DNA of 64,000 bases from Mycobacterium sp. IDR2000157661. Lineage in GTDB: Bacteria > Actinomycetota > Actinomycetes > Mycobacteriales > Mycobacteriaceae. The first letter of the stretch is position 1. Every line of letters begins with the position of its first letter. The stretch spans positions 1,860,001 through 1,924,000 of the forward strand of contig NZ_CP081006.1 in NCBI RefSeq assembly GCF_022317005.1, written 5' to 3'. Shown piece after piece: positions 22,785-29,917 of the stretch. Position numbers and translations under genes: made by a program. Under the pieces are notes generated by a model. It did no database searches, had not been told where the DNA came from, and worked only from the letters and a program-made list of their open reading frames with translations.

Positions 22785-23555
22785 TCACTGCAGCCAGCTC
22801 AGGTGGTCGGCAGCCAGGGCGTAGCCGACGAACGCCACGGCGTCGATCAGGCCATGCGCGACGATGAGCGGCCACAGCCGGCCGGTGCGCACGTAGACGT
22901 AGCCGAACACCAGCCCCATCGCCAGGTTGCCCAGTCCGGCGCCGAAGCCTTGGTAGAGGTGGTAGAGCCCGCGCAGCACGCTGGAGACGACGACGGCGGC
23001 CACCGGCCCCATCCGCAACTGGCGCAGCCGGGTCAGCAGAAAGCCGACAACGACCACCTCCTCGGCCCAGCCGTTGGCGAACGCGGTGAGCAACAGCACC
23101 GGTATCCGCCACCAGGTGTCGTAGAGCTCGGCGGGTTCCACCGAGGCGTTCACCCCGAGAATTCGCGCGATCTGGTACAGCGCGAGACCCGGCACTCCGA
23201 TCAGCGCTGCCAGCCCGAGACCGCCGAGCAGATCCGGCTGCCAGCGAGGCCGGCCCAGCCCGATTGCGCTCGGCCCGATACCGCTGCGCCACAACAGGTA
23301 CACCGCCAGCGCACCCCACGCGAGCAACTGGAACACCCAGGCCAGATTGAGCCCGAGGTCGATGAGGTCGAACGGCGAACGGCGTGGGTTGAGCGCGACG
23401 ACCTGCCCGGCCAGTCCCAGCAGAACCGACTCGATGAGGTTCAGCAGCGCGCTGTAGGCCGAGAGCCCGAAGGTGACCGCCAACACCACGGCGATCTCGA
23501 TCCGCAGCGCCCGCTGCTGCTCGCCGGGCTGATCGGGGGCACTCACCGCTGCCAC
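22785..23555 (-). CDS. CPBP-family intramembrane glutamic endopeptidase
   Basis: A 256-residue protein with about eight hydrophobic segments. The ABI/CPBP motifs are present: WAEEVVVVGFLLTRL with the paired catalytic Glu, SSVLRGLYHLYQG with the His, and the last motif LIVAHGLIDAVAF. Relatives cleave within the membrane (Rce1-like) or confer immunity to secreted peptides; the substrate here is unknown. Two GTGs, three codons apart, can start it. It lies 19 bp after the DUF2470 gene and 31 bp before the LCP gene, all on one strand, which suggests one operon under the IdeR-like site. Confidence 0.88.
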   Translation of the reverse strand: MAAVSAPDQPGEQQRALRIEIAVVLAVTFGLSAYSALLNLIESVLLGLAGQVVALNPRRSPFDLIDLGLNLAWVFQLLAWGALAVYLLWRSGIGPSAIGLGRPRWQPDLLGGLGLAALIGVPGLALYQIARILGVNASVEPAELYDTWWRIPVLLLTAFANGWAEEVVVVGFLLTRLRQLRMGPVAAVVVSSVLRGLYHLYQGFGAGLGNLAMGLVFGYVYVRTGRLWPLIVAHGLIDAVAFVGYALAADHLSWLQ

Positions 23556-23574
23556 GGTAGCGGGCCTGCCGCAT

Positions 23575-24363
23575 CTAGAGCCTGCGCGCGCGTAGCCCGT
23601 TGAGGAACGGGCAACCCATCAGTACCCGGATCGCTTGGCTCAGCCCGGTGACGTCGTCGACCGGTCTGGCGAACGGTAGCCGCACGTCGTGGTCGCCGTC
23701 GTCGGTCTCCACCCGCAGTCGGACCCCGTAGCGATCCAGGCCGAGCGGACGAACTCGGCCGCGGCGCAGCGTCATCGGCAGCCGACTGGCCAGCCGTTCC
23801 ACCACGTCGCGGTGGGCGGACTCCAGGTGCTGCAGCCAGCACGACTCCATCGCGCAGAAGGGGTCGGGCCGCGCACCCAGCAGTGCGCCCACCGCCACCG
23901 ATTCCGCACCGGTGGAGTCGGCGACGACCACCGACTCGATCTCCAGTCGCAGAAGCTCATATGCGGTCTCGCCATCGCCGTGCTCGCTGTTGACCTGCAG
24001 CAGCGCGGGATCGGGATCCTGGGCGGCGACCAGGTCCAGCAGCGCGGGAACCTCAGCGGCGGGAATGTCGCGCAACCGTCCGCCGATCCAGACCAGGGAG
24101 CGCACGGGCTCGCGCAGGGCCAACGGCGCGTAATCGGTCATCTCCAGGACGGCCTGCACCCCCGCCTCATCGGCGGAGAGCACGTTGGCCGCGACCGCGC
24201 TGTCGACCGGCACGGTGATCGCGAACGAGCCGTCGTCGAGCAGGTGGTGCACGGGGGACTCGGCGTTCTCACATCCCTCTACCGCCAGCATCGCGCCGCC
24301 CGCGCGAGCGCAGGCGCTGCGGATCCGCTCGGCTGTCGTCGGTGCCGTCGTGATCGTCGTCAT
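23575..24363 (-). CDS. DUF2470-domain protein, probable heme/iron-related
   Basis: A 262-residue cytosolic protein (MTTITTAPTTAERIRSACARA) with a flavin-split-barrel-like first part (HHLLDDGSFAITVPVDSA, LREPVRSLVWIGGRL) and a DUF2470 domain near the end (ESAHRDVVERLASRLP, LGLDRYGVRLRVET, VRLPFARPVDDVTGLSQAI). This domain is found in heme-degrading HugZ-type enzymes and plant heme proteins. It matches H37Rv Rv3839, an iron-starvation gene next to an LCP gene. A 19-bp IdeR-like box lies 16 bp upstream of the ATG, which supports iron control. Confidence 0.83.
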   Translation of the reverse strand: MTTITTAPTTAERIRSACARAGGAMLAVEGCENAESPVHHLLDDGSFAITVPVDSAVAANVLSADEAGVQAVLEMTDYAPLALREPVRSLVWIGGRLRDIPAAEVPALLDLVAAQDPDPALLQVNSEHGDGETAYELLRLEIESVVVADSTGAESVAVGALLGARPDPFCAMESCWLQHLESAHRDVVERLASRLPMTLRRGRVRPLGLDRYGVRLRVETDDGDHDVRLPFARPVDDVTGLSQAIRVLMGCPFLNGLRARRL

Positions 24364-24379
24364 GCCGCCTCCAATCAGA

Positions 24380-24398
24380 TAAGGTGAGCCTAACTTAA
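24380..24398 (-). promoter_or_regulatory. IdeR (iron-dependent repressor) box
   Basis: On the minus strand the 19-mer reads TTAAGTTAGGCTCACCTTA. It differs from the IdeR consensus TTAGGTTAGSCTAACCTAA at three positions and keeps the TTAGGCT centre. It lies 16 bp upstream of the DUF2470 gene, where iron-loaded IdeR would block transcription. The pheA gene on the other side starts 100 bp away. Confidence 0.8.
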
Positions 24399-24497
24399 CT
24401 AAGAGGCGACGTGCCCCGCAAGGGTTCTGCTGGCTTCCCGCCCAACCGCCCCGTGCAGCGGAACGGCATTACCACGCGGACCCGTTAGGGTTGGACC

Positions 24498-25424
24498 GTG
24501 CCGCGCATCGCCTATTTGGGACCTCAGGGGACCTTCACCGAGGCGGCGCTGCTGAAGCTGTCAGGGGCGGGCATGCTGCCTGCGGACCCGCGATCCGACG
24601 GGCTCACCGCGCTGCCGACCGACAGCACGGCGGCGGCGCTGACCGCAGTCCGCGGCGGGGACGCCGACTACGCGTGCGTGCCGATCGAGAACTCAATCGA
24701 GGGCTCGGTGTTGCCGACACTCGACAGCCTGGCCACCGGAACGCCGCTGCAGATCTTCGCCGAGCTGACTCTCGACGTGTCGTTCACGATCGTGGCGCGC
24801 CCGGGTACGCCGGCCGATCGCGTTACGACCGTGGCGGCCTTTCCCGTCGCGGCTGCGCAGGTTCGGCACTGGCTGGCCGACCATCTGCCCGCGGCGCGCA
24901 TCGTGCCTGCCAACTCCAACGCGGCGGCCGCAGCCGACGTGGCCGAAGGGCGAGCGGATGCCGGCGTCAGCACCGCGCTGGCCGCCGAGCGCTATGGGCT
25001 GGCCGCGCTTGCCTCCGACGTCGTCGACGAACCCAACGCGCGCACCCGCTTCGTCCTGGTCGGCCCACCCGCGGCCCCGCCCGATCGCACCGGGGCCGAC
25101 CGCACCTCGGTGGTATTGCGGCTGGCCAACGTTCCCGGTGCGCTGGTGTCGGCGATGACCGAACTGGCGATCCGCGACATCGACCTGACCCGCATCGAAT
25201 CCCGGCCCACCCGAACCGAACTGGGCACCTACGTCTTCTTCCTCGACTGTGTGGGCCACATCGACGACGATGCGGTGGCCGAGGCACTCAAAGCGTTGCA
25301 CCGACGTTGTTCAGATGTGCGATTCCTTGGTTCCTGGCCCACCGAGGCCGCCGCGGGCGCCGTCCCGCCCCAACTCGACGAGGCGTCCCGCTGGCTGGCC
25401 CGGCTGCGGGAGGGCAAGCCATGA
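24498..25424 (+). CDS. pheA: Prephenate dehydratase
   Basis: A 308-residue enzyme that converts prephenate to phenylpyruvate in phenylalanine synthesis. The catalytic domain begins IAYLGPQGTFTEAAL and includes CVPIENSIEGSV (substrate pocket), SNAAAAADVAEGRADAGVS and the Thr-Arg-Phe signature in NARTRFVLVG. The ACT regulatory domain (about 195-280) has the phenylalanine-binding GALV and ESRP motifs (NVPGALVSAM, RIESRPTRTELGTYVFFLD). It is a free-standing dehydratase without chorismate mutase, as usual in actinobacteria. The GTG start is at 24498. The stop overlaps the next ATG as ATGA. Confidence 0.96.
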   Translation: MPRIAYLGPQGTFTEAALLKLSGAGMLPADPRSDGLTALPTDSTAAALTAVRGGDADYACVPIENSIEGSVLPTLDSLATGTPLQIFAELTLDVSFTIVARPGTPADRVTTVAAFPVAAAQVRHWLADHLPAARIVPANSNAAAAADVAEGRADAGVSTALAAERYGLAALASDVVDEPNARTRFVLVGPPAAPPDRTGADRTSVVLRLANVPGALVSAMTELAIRDIDLTRIESRPTRTELGTYVFFLDCVGHIDDDAVAEALKALHRRCSDVRFLGSWPTEAAAGAVPPQLDEASRWLARLREGKP

Positions 25425-26107
25425 GCGGGCGTCTGGTGTTGGTTCGGCACGGACAGTCGCACGCCAACGTCGAACGTCGTCTGGACACCAGGCCGCCAGG
25501 CGCGCCGTTGACCGATCTGGGCCGCAGGCAGGCACGCACGTTCGCCCGCGAGTTGATCCGTCCGCCCGCGATGCTCGCGCACTCGGTCGCCGTGCGGGCG
25601 GTGCAGACGGCCGGTGAGATCGGCCGTGAGCTGAGCCTCGGCGCCCTCGAGCTGGAAGGCATCCACGAGGTACAGGTCGGTCATCTCGAGGAGCGCAACG
25701 ACGACGCCGCGGTCGCCGAGTTCGAAAGCGTCTACCAGAAGTGGCATGAAGGCGATCTCGACATTTCCATGCCGGGTGGCGAGACCGGCCACCAGGTGTT
25801 GGACCGCTATGTGTCGGTCATCACCGACCTGCGGCTGCGTCACCTCGACGACGACGCATGGTCCGGCGACGTCGTGGTGGTCAGCCACGGCGCGGCCATC
25901 CGGCTGGTGGCGTCGGTGCTGGCCGGGGTCGAGCACACGTTCGCGCTGGACCACCACCTGACCAACACCGAGGCAGTGGTGCTCGCGCCGATCACCGACG
26001 GGCGGTGGAGCTGTGTGCAATGGGGCTCGCTGACGCCGCCGTTCTATCCGGAGCCCGATGTGCACCCGGTGCAGGATGCGCTGCAGTCAGCCGACCCGAT
26101 GGGCTGA
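25421..26107 (+). CDS. Histidine phosphatase (phosphoglycerate-mutase-like)
   Basis: A 228-residue protein with the RHG catalytic motif at the start (LVLVRHGQSHANVERRLDTR), the acidic residue region (GHLEERNDDAAVAEF), and the second catalytic His in VVVSHGAAIRL. It has the shape of a broad-specificity or 3-phosphoglycerate-type phosphatase, not a cofactor-dependent glycolytic mutase. The substrate is not predictable from sequence. It is translationally coupled to pheA (ATGA) and corresponds to Rv3837c. Its end overlaps the stop of the convergent Cys-rich gene by 21 bp. Confidence 0.9.
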   Translation: MSGRLVLVRHGQSHANVERRLDTRPPGAPLTDLGRRQARTFARELIRPPAMLAHSVAVRAVQTAGEIGRELSLGALELEGIHEVQVGHLEERNDDAAVAEFESVYQKWHEGDLDISMPGGETGHQVLDRYVSVITDLRLRHLDDDAWSGDVVVVSHGAAIRLVASVLAGVEHTFALDHHLTNTEAVVLAPITDGRWSCVQWGSLTPPFYPEPDVHPVQDALQSADPMG

Positions 26108-26287
26108 CACCGTCACCGCGCACCGGCAGCCGACCGCATCGCAGTCGATGCTGAACACGTGCAACACCTCAGGTGTCGCACAATCGGGTTCGGTGCACTC
26201 CGCGCGCGCCGCCGCATGGTGGATCAGGGTGCCGTGGCAATGCTCCACGCCCGCGCGACAATCGCGGCACCGGGTCACATCAGCCAT
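26087..26287 (-). CDS. Small Cys/His-rich protein, 66 residues
   Basis: A 66-residue frame, MADVTRCRDCRAGVEHCHGTLIHH to CRCAVTVSAHRVG. It contains eight cysteines and several histidines arranged as C-x2-C, C-H, C-x4-C and C-x4-C-x-C pairs, which suggests a zinc-binding or Fe-S mini-domain. The frame stays open upstream through a 33-bp tandem repeat, but the ATG at 26287 is where composition becomes protein-like. The ribosome-binding site is weak. It lies downstream of the metallopeptidase on the same strand and overlaps the end of the phosphatase gene. Unknown function. Confidence 0.62.
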   Translation of the reverse strand: MADVTRCRDCRAGVEHCHGTLIHHAAARAECTEPDCATPEVLHVFSIDCDAVGCRCAVTVSAHRVG

Positions 26288-26335
26288 GAGTTCTTGATAG
26301 CACCCGCGGGCGACGCGACGTGGTTGCCGCGCTGT

Positions 26336-26434
26336 CTCATCCCCGGCTGTTTGGTCTTCGCGCAAGCGCTCATCCCCGGCTGTTTGGTCTTCGCGCAAGC
26401 GCTCATCCCCGGCTGTTTGGTCTTCGCGCAAGCG
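26336..26434. repeat. Three perfect 33-bp tandem repeats
   Basis: Three identical 33-bp units (26336-26368, 26369-26401, 26402-26434), beginning CTCATCCCCGGCTGTTTGG, are followed by nine bases of a fourth that form the end of the metallopeptidase gene. On the minus strand each unit contains GGGGATGAG. One frame (26439-26275) starts at an ATG overlapping the metallopeptidase stop (ATGA) and would encode three copies of MSACAKTKQPG before running into the Cys-rich gene. Confidence 0.9.
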
Positions 26435-26435
26435 C

Positions 26436-26786
26436 TCATCCCCAGCCCAACTCGTGCAGCCGCTCGTCGTCGATGCCGAAGTGGTGGCCCACCTCGTGGA
26501 TCACCGTTATCGCCACCTCCTCGACCACTTCCTCCTCGCTGTCGCAGACATCGAGCAGCGCCTCGCGATAGATGGTGATCGTGTCCGGCAGCGTTCCGGC
26601 GTACGAGGAGTCGCGTTCGGTCAGCGCGATGCCCTCATAGAGACCGAGCAGCCCCGGCTCGTCGTCGTGCCGTGCCTCGACGAGGACCACGACGTTGTTC
26701 AGCGCGCGGGCGAGCTTCGGCGGGATCAGATCAAGCGCATCGGAGACCAATTCGTCGAACCGCCGTGCGCTCATCCGCACCGACAC
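26436..26786 (-). CDS. Metallopeptidase family protein (zincin, HExxH)
   Basis: A 116-residue minimal zinc protease fold. HEVGHHFGIDDERLHELG holds the H-E-x-x-H pair (residues 97-101) and the downstream acidic ligand, and TITIYREALLDVCDSEEEVVEEVAITVI precedes it. The first half (LARALNNVVVLVEARHDDEPGLLGLYEGIALTER) fits the DUF1025/zincin-1 family. Members are small cytosolic proteins with no proven substrate. It corresponds to Rv3836. It overlaps the 3' end of the upstream Pro-rich gene as that frame reads now, and its own stop lies at the first 33-bp repeat. Confidence 0.88.
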   Translation of the reverse strand: MSVRMSARRFDELVSDALDLIPPKLARALNNVVVLVEARHDDEPGLLGLYEGIALTERDSSYAGTLPDTITIYREALLDVCDSEEEVVEEVAITVIHEVGHHFGIDDERLHELGWG

Positions 26787-28219
26787 GCGGCTACGGTCCC
26801 GGCGGCGGCGGGGGTGGCGGCACCGGCACGCCGGGGGCGGGGGTGCCGGAGCGGGCGGTGGTGGGGTGCCGGAGCGGGTGGCGGCGCAGGCACGGGAGCG
26901 CCCGGCGGTGGCGGCAGGGCGCCCGGAGGCGGCGGGGGACTGTTGATGAACGTGTTGCCCTGCGGGGGCGGCGCCGGCGCCTCGGTGCCTGCGGTCTCGC
27001 CGGACTGCTGCGGACCGTGAGTGGTCTGGTCGGTGCCGTCCGAGGAATCGCTGCCCGAAGAGCTGCTGCTGCTACTGCTGCTGCCGGACTGGTCGCTGGT
27101 GATCTGCGACGTGCTGTCGTCGGCGCTGACGTCCGGCATCGGGATCGGCGGGAAGTTCAGCCGCTCCTGCGGAATGTCCGGCGGGGGCACCGGCGGCTGA
27201 CCGTTGATGAGCAACGGGCCTTTGGCGCTGTTGAGCAGCGTGGACCAGCCGCCGTTGCCGAGGGTTGCGCCGATACTGCACGACACCTGGCGGCTGCCGG
27301 CCGACCAGCTGGGCAGCGAAATGGTGCTGTAGATCAGCGTCAGCGTGGTGCTGCGCAACTCGATCGGCGCCAGGTAGGCGTCGGTGAGCCGGGTGCACTG
27401 GTCCTTGATGAAGCTGTCCTGTTCGGGCTCGGGCGGCAGGCCGGTCGGGAACTTCTCGGCGAGGTTGACGGCGCCGGTGACCTCCATTGCGTGCGGTGCC
27501 GCGCAGTCCACCGGGATGTCGGTGGGCTGGTTGGTGGTCGGGTCGATGCCCAGACAGGTCCCCGCGGGCCACACCTTGGACTGGTCGATCTCGGCGACCT
27601 TGCCCTTGAACGGCAGCTGCTGGTTGTTGGCCCCCGGCAGCTGCAGCCCACACAGCATGCGGCGCTCTCCCGACTGGCGCCAGGCCTTCTCACCCGACCA
27701 CAGCATGCTGATGGTGAACCGGCTGTTGGGATCGAACCGCGGTCCCAGATAGTTCTTGACCGCCGCCGAGCACTGCTCCTGGCTGATCTGCTGGATGCGA
27801 GCGGCCGACGGCGGCGGCGCTTCGGGGCCGTACTCGCTGCCGGGGAAGGTGCGCATGTCCACCGATTCGGCGACCTCGAACCGATGCTCGGTGGCGCAGT
27901 CGACGATCTCGGCGGCGTCGGGCGTGCGGTCCGGCCAGTTGAGGCAGTCGCCCGCCTTGGCGTGCTTGAAGGTGTCGTTGCCGCGCGGCCCCAGCGAGAT
28001 GGTGCTCGCGGTCAGTCCACTCGGGCCCTCCGCCTGCGGCAGGGCAGTGATGAACCCGGCGATCAGCAAGGCGCCGAGAGCCGTCAGCAGCAGCGCGCGG
28101 TGCGTGGACGTGGCGTGAATCCTCTTCCACCACGCCGGCCGCGAGACCTGCTCATCGTCGTGCTCGGATGGCGAACCTGTGCCGTCCGAGCGGTCGGGTG
28201 ACTGCAACATCCGCTCCAT
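26771..28219 (-). CDS. Septum-formation-domain membrane protein (Rv3835-like), tail possibly frameshifted
   Basis: A 482-residue protein. The cytosolic start is short and charged, followed by one membrane helix (about 43-62, [19 protein letters not shown]). Two external repeats follow with paired cysteines (AGDCLNWPD ... [24 protein letters not shown] ... [17 protein letters not shown]), the septum-formation/DUF4190-linked fold. Then come a Ser-rich linker and a long polyproline tail. Near the end the Pro frame turns into [14 protein letters not shown], while a neighbouring frame continues as PPPPPPPGP and stops at 26791, so one or two indels in this GC tract are likely. The gene is divergent from serS. 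A cell-division role is only suggested by the domain name. Confidence 0.8.
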   Translation of the reverse strand: MERMLQSPDRSDGTGSPSEHDDEQVSRPAWWKRIHATSTHRALLLTALGALLIAGFITALPQAEGPSGLTASTISLGPRGNDTFKHAKAGDCLNWPDRTPDAAEIVDCATEHRFEVAESVDMRTFPGSEYGPEAPPPSAARIQQISQEQCSAAVKNYLGPRFDPNSRFTISMLWSGEKAWRQSGERRMLCGLQLPGANNQQLPFKGKVAEIDQSKVWPAGTCLGIDPTTNQPTDIPVDCAAPHAMEVTGAVNLAEKFPTGLPPEPEQDSFIKDQCTRLTDAYLAPIELRSTTLTLIYSTISLPSWSAGSRQVSCSIGATLGNGGWSTLLNSAKGPLLINGQPPVPPPDIPQERLNFPPIPMPDVSADDSTSQITSDQSGSSSSSSSSSGSDSSDGTDQTTHGPQQSGETAGTEAPAPPPQGNTFINSPPPPPGALPPPPGAPVPAPPPAPAPHHRPLRHPRPRRAGAATPAAAGTVAACRCG

Positions 28220-28312
28220 TGTGACAGGCGTGTCACGTGCTGTGACAAGTGTTGCGGTTGTAAAGTTATGCGGTTGTGCTGGGGCGGCCTTCCGACCAGT
28301 AGGGTTGCGCCC

Positions 28313-29572
28313 GTGATCGACCTCAAGCTGCTACGCGAGAACCCGGATGTCGTCCGCGCGTCGCAACGTGCCCGCGGTGAAGACCCGAGCCTCGTCGACA
28401 CCCTGCTCGAGTCCGATACCGCCAGGCGGGCCGCGGTGTCGACGGCCGACAACATGCGTGCCGAGCAGAAGGCGGCCAGCAAGAAGGTGGGCAAGGCGTC
28501 GCCGGAGGAGCGGCCCGCACTGCTCGAGCACGCCAAGGCGCTGGCCGAGAAGGTGAAGGCCGCCGAGGCTGCCCAGGCCGACGCCGAGCGGGCCTTCGCC
28601 GCGGCGCACATGGCGATAGCCAACGTGATCGTCGACGGCGTGCCCGCAGGCGGCGAAGACGACTTCGTGGTGCTCGACACCGTCGGTGAACCGCCGCCAA
28701 TCGACGACCCGAAGGATCACGTCGAACTCGGCGAGTCGCTGGGACTGATCGACCTCGAGCGCGGCGCCAAGGTGTCCGGCGCGCGGTTCTACTTCCTCAC
28801 CGGTGCCGGTGCCATGCTGCAGTTGGGGCTGATGCAGTTGGCGGCAAGGCTGGCAACTGAGAACGGGTTCACCCTGATGATCCCGCCGGTGCTGGTGCGC
28901 CCGGAGGTCATGAGCGGCACGGGCTTCCTGGGCGCGCACAGCGAAGAGGTGTACCGGATCGAGGCTGACGATCTGTACCTCGTCGGCACGTCCGAGGTCC
29001 CGCTGGCCGGCTATCACGCCGACGAGATCCTCGACCTGTCCAGTGGACCGCGCCGCTACGCGGGGTGGTCCTCCTGCTTCCGGCGCGAAGCCGGCAGCCA
29101 CGGCAAGGACACTCGCGGCATCATCCGCGTGCACCAGTTCGACAAGGTCGAGGGGTTCGTCTACTGCACACCCGAGGAGGCCGAGCGCGAACACCACCGG
29201 CTGCTCGACTGGCAGCGCAGAATGCTGGCGATGATCGAAGTGCCGTATCGCGTGATCGACATCGCCGCAGGCGATCTCGGCTCGTCGGCCGCGCGCAAGT
29301 ACGACTGTGAGGCGTGGGTGCCGACCCAGCGGACGTACCGCGAACTCACCTCGACCTCGAACTGCACGACCTTTCAGGCGCGCAGGCTCTCGGTGCGCTA
29401 CCGCGACGAGAACGGCAGGCCGCAGACCGCGGCCACCCTGAACGGCACGCTGGCCACCACCCGCTGGCTGGTCGCCATCCTCGAGAACCACCAGCAGCCC
29501 GACGGCAGCGTCCGCGTCCCGCAGGCGTTGACGCCGTTCGTCGGAACCGACGTGTTGACGCCGAGGAAGTAA
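28313..29572 (+). CDS. serS: Seryl-tRNA synthetase
   Basis: A 419-residue class II synthetase of normal length. The N-terminal antiparallel coiled-coil arm (about 28-100, [22 protein letters not shown] and on) grips the long variable arm of tRNA-Ser. The catalytic core has [15 protein letters not shown], motif 2 in the F-R-x-E-loop ([23 protein letters not shown]), [14 protein letters not shown], the serine/zinc-free pocket [14 protein letters not shown], and motif 3 ([18 protein letters not shown]). It charges tRNA-Ser in the cytosol. GTG 28313 is the natural start. Its end lies nine bases from the stop of the next, convergent gene. Confidence 0.97.
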   Translation: MIDLKLLRENPDVVRASQRARGEDPSLVDTLLESDTARRAAVSTADNMRAEQKAASKKVGKASPEERPALLEHAKALAEKVKAAEAAQADAERAFAAAHMAIANVIVDGVPAGGEDDFVVLDTVGEPPPIDDPKDHVELGESLGLIDLERGAKVSGARFYFLTGAGAMLQLGLMQLAARLATENGFTLMIPPVLVRPEVMSGTGFLGAHSEEVYRIEADDLYLVGTSEVPLAGYHADEILDLSSGPRRYAGWSSCFRREAGSHGKDTRGIIRVHQFDKVEGFVYCTPEEAEREHHRLLDWQRRMLAMIEVPYRVIDIAAGDLGSSAARKYDCEAWVPTQRTYRELTSTSNCTTFQARRLSVRYRDENGRPQTAATLNGTLATTRWLVAILENHQQPDGSVRVPQALTPFVGTDVLTPRK

Positions 29573-29581
29573 CGCCTCGCG

Positions 29582-29917
29582 TCAGGCGTCCAGCAGTTCG
29601 TCGAGGCGGGCGAGGAACTCCTTGGGCCGCTGCGGGGTGAACGCGGGTTGCGGCCGCGCCCCCGGCACGTCGAGAGTCACCAGCGTCGACTTGACGGGCC
29701 GCCAGAGGTCGAGCGGCAGCCAGCGGCGCAGATCCGAGCTGCCCCAGATCCGGAACCGGTGGGTGAGCATGCCCAGGGGTTCGGCCTTGTAGCCGCGGAC
29801 CGACCGCAGCGGGATGATCTTCGATGTGCCCGAAGGGAAGTGGTAGCGCCGCAGCGTGATCGCCTCGCGGTCCAACTGGATCAGACCGTCGTCGTAGTAC
29901 TGGCGCGGCCCGGTCAC
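29582..29917 (-). CDS. PH-like hypothetical protein (Rv3819-like)
   Basis: A 111-residue soluble protein (VTGPRQYYDDGLIQLDREAITLRRY ... EFLARLDELLDA). The pattern of strands (ITLRRYHFPSGTSKIIPLRSVRGYKAEPLG, RFRIWGSSDLRRWLPLD) with a C-terminal helix suggests a small pleckstrin-homology-like beta-barrel; no catalytic residues are seen. GTG 29917 overlaps the stop of the Rieske gene as GTGA, so it is translated with it and may assist it. Length and partner match H37Rv Rv3819. Confidence 0.78.
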   Translation of the reverse strand: MTGPRQYYDDGLIQLDREAITLRRYHFPSGTSKIIPLRSVRGYKAEPLGMLTHRFRIWGSSDLRRWLPLDLWRPVKSTLVTLDVPGARPQPAFTPQRPKEFLARLDELLDA

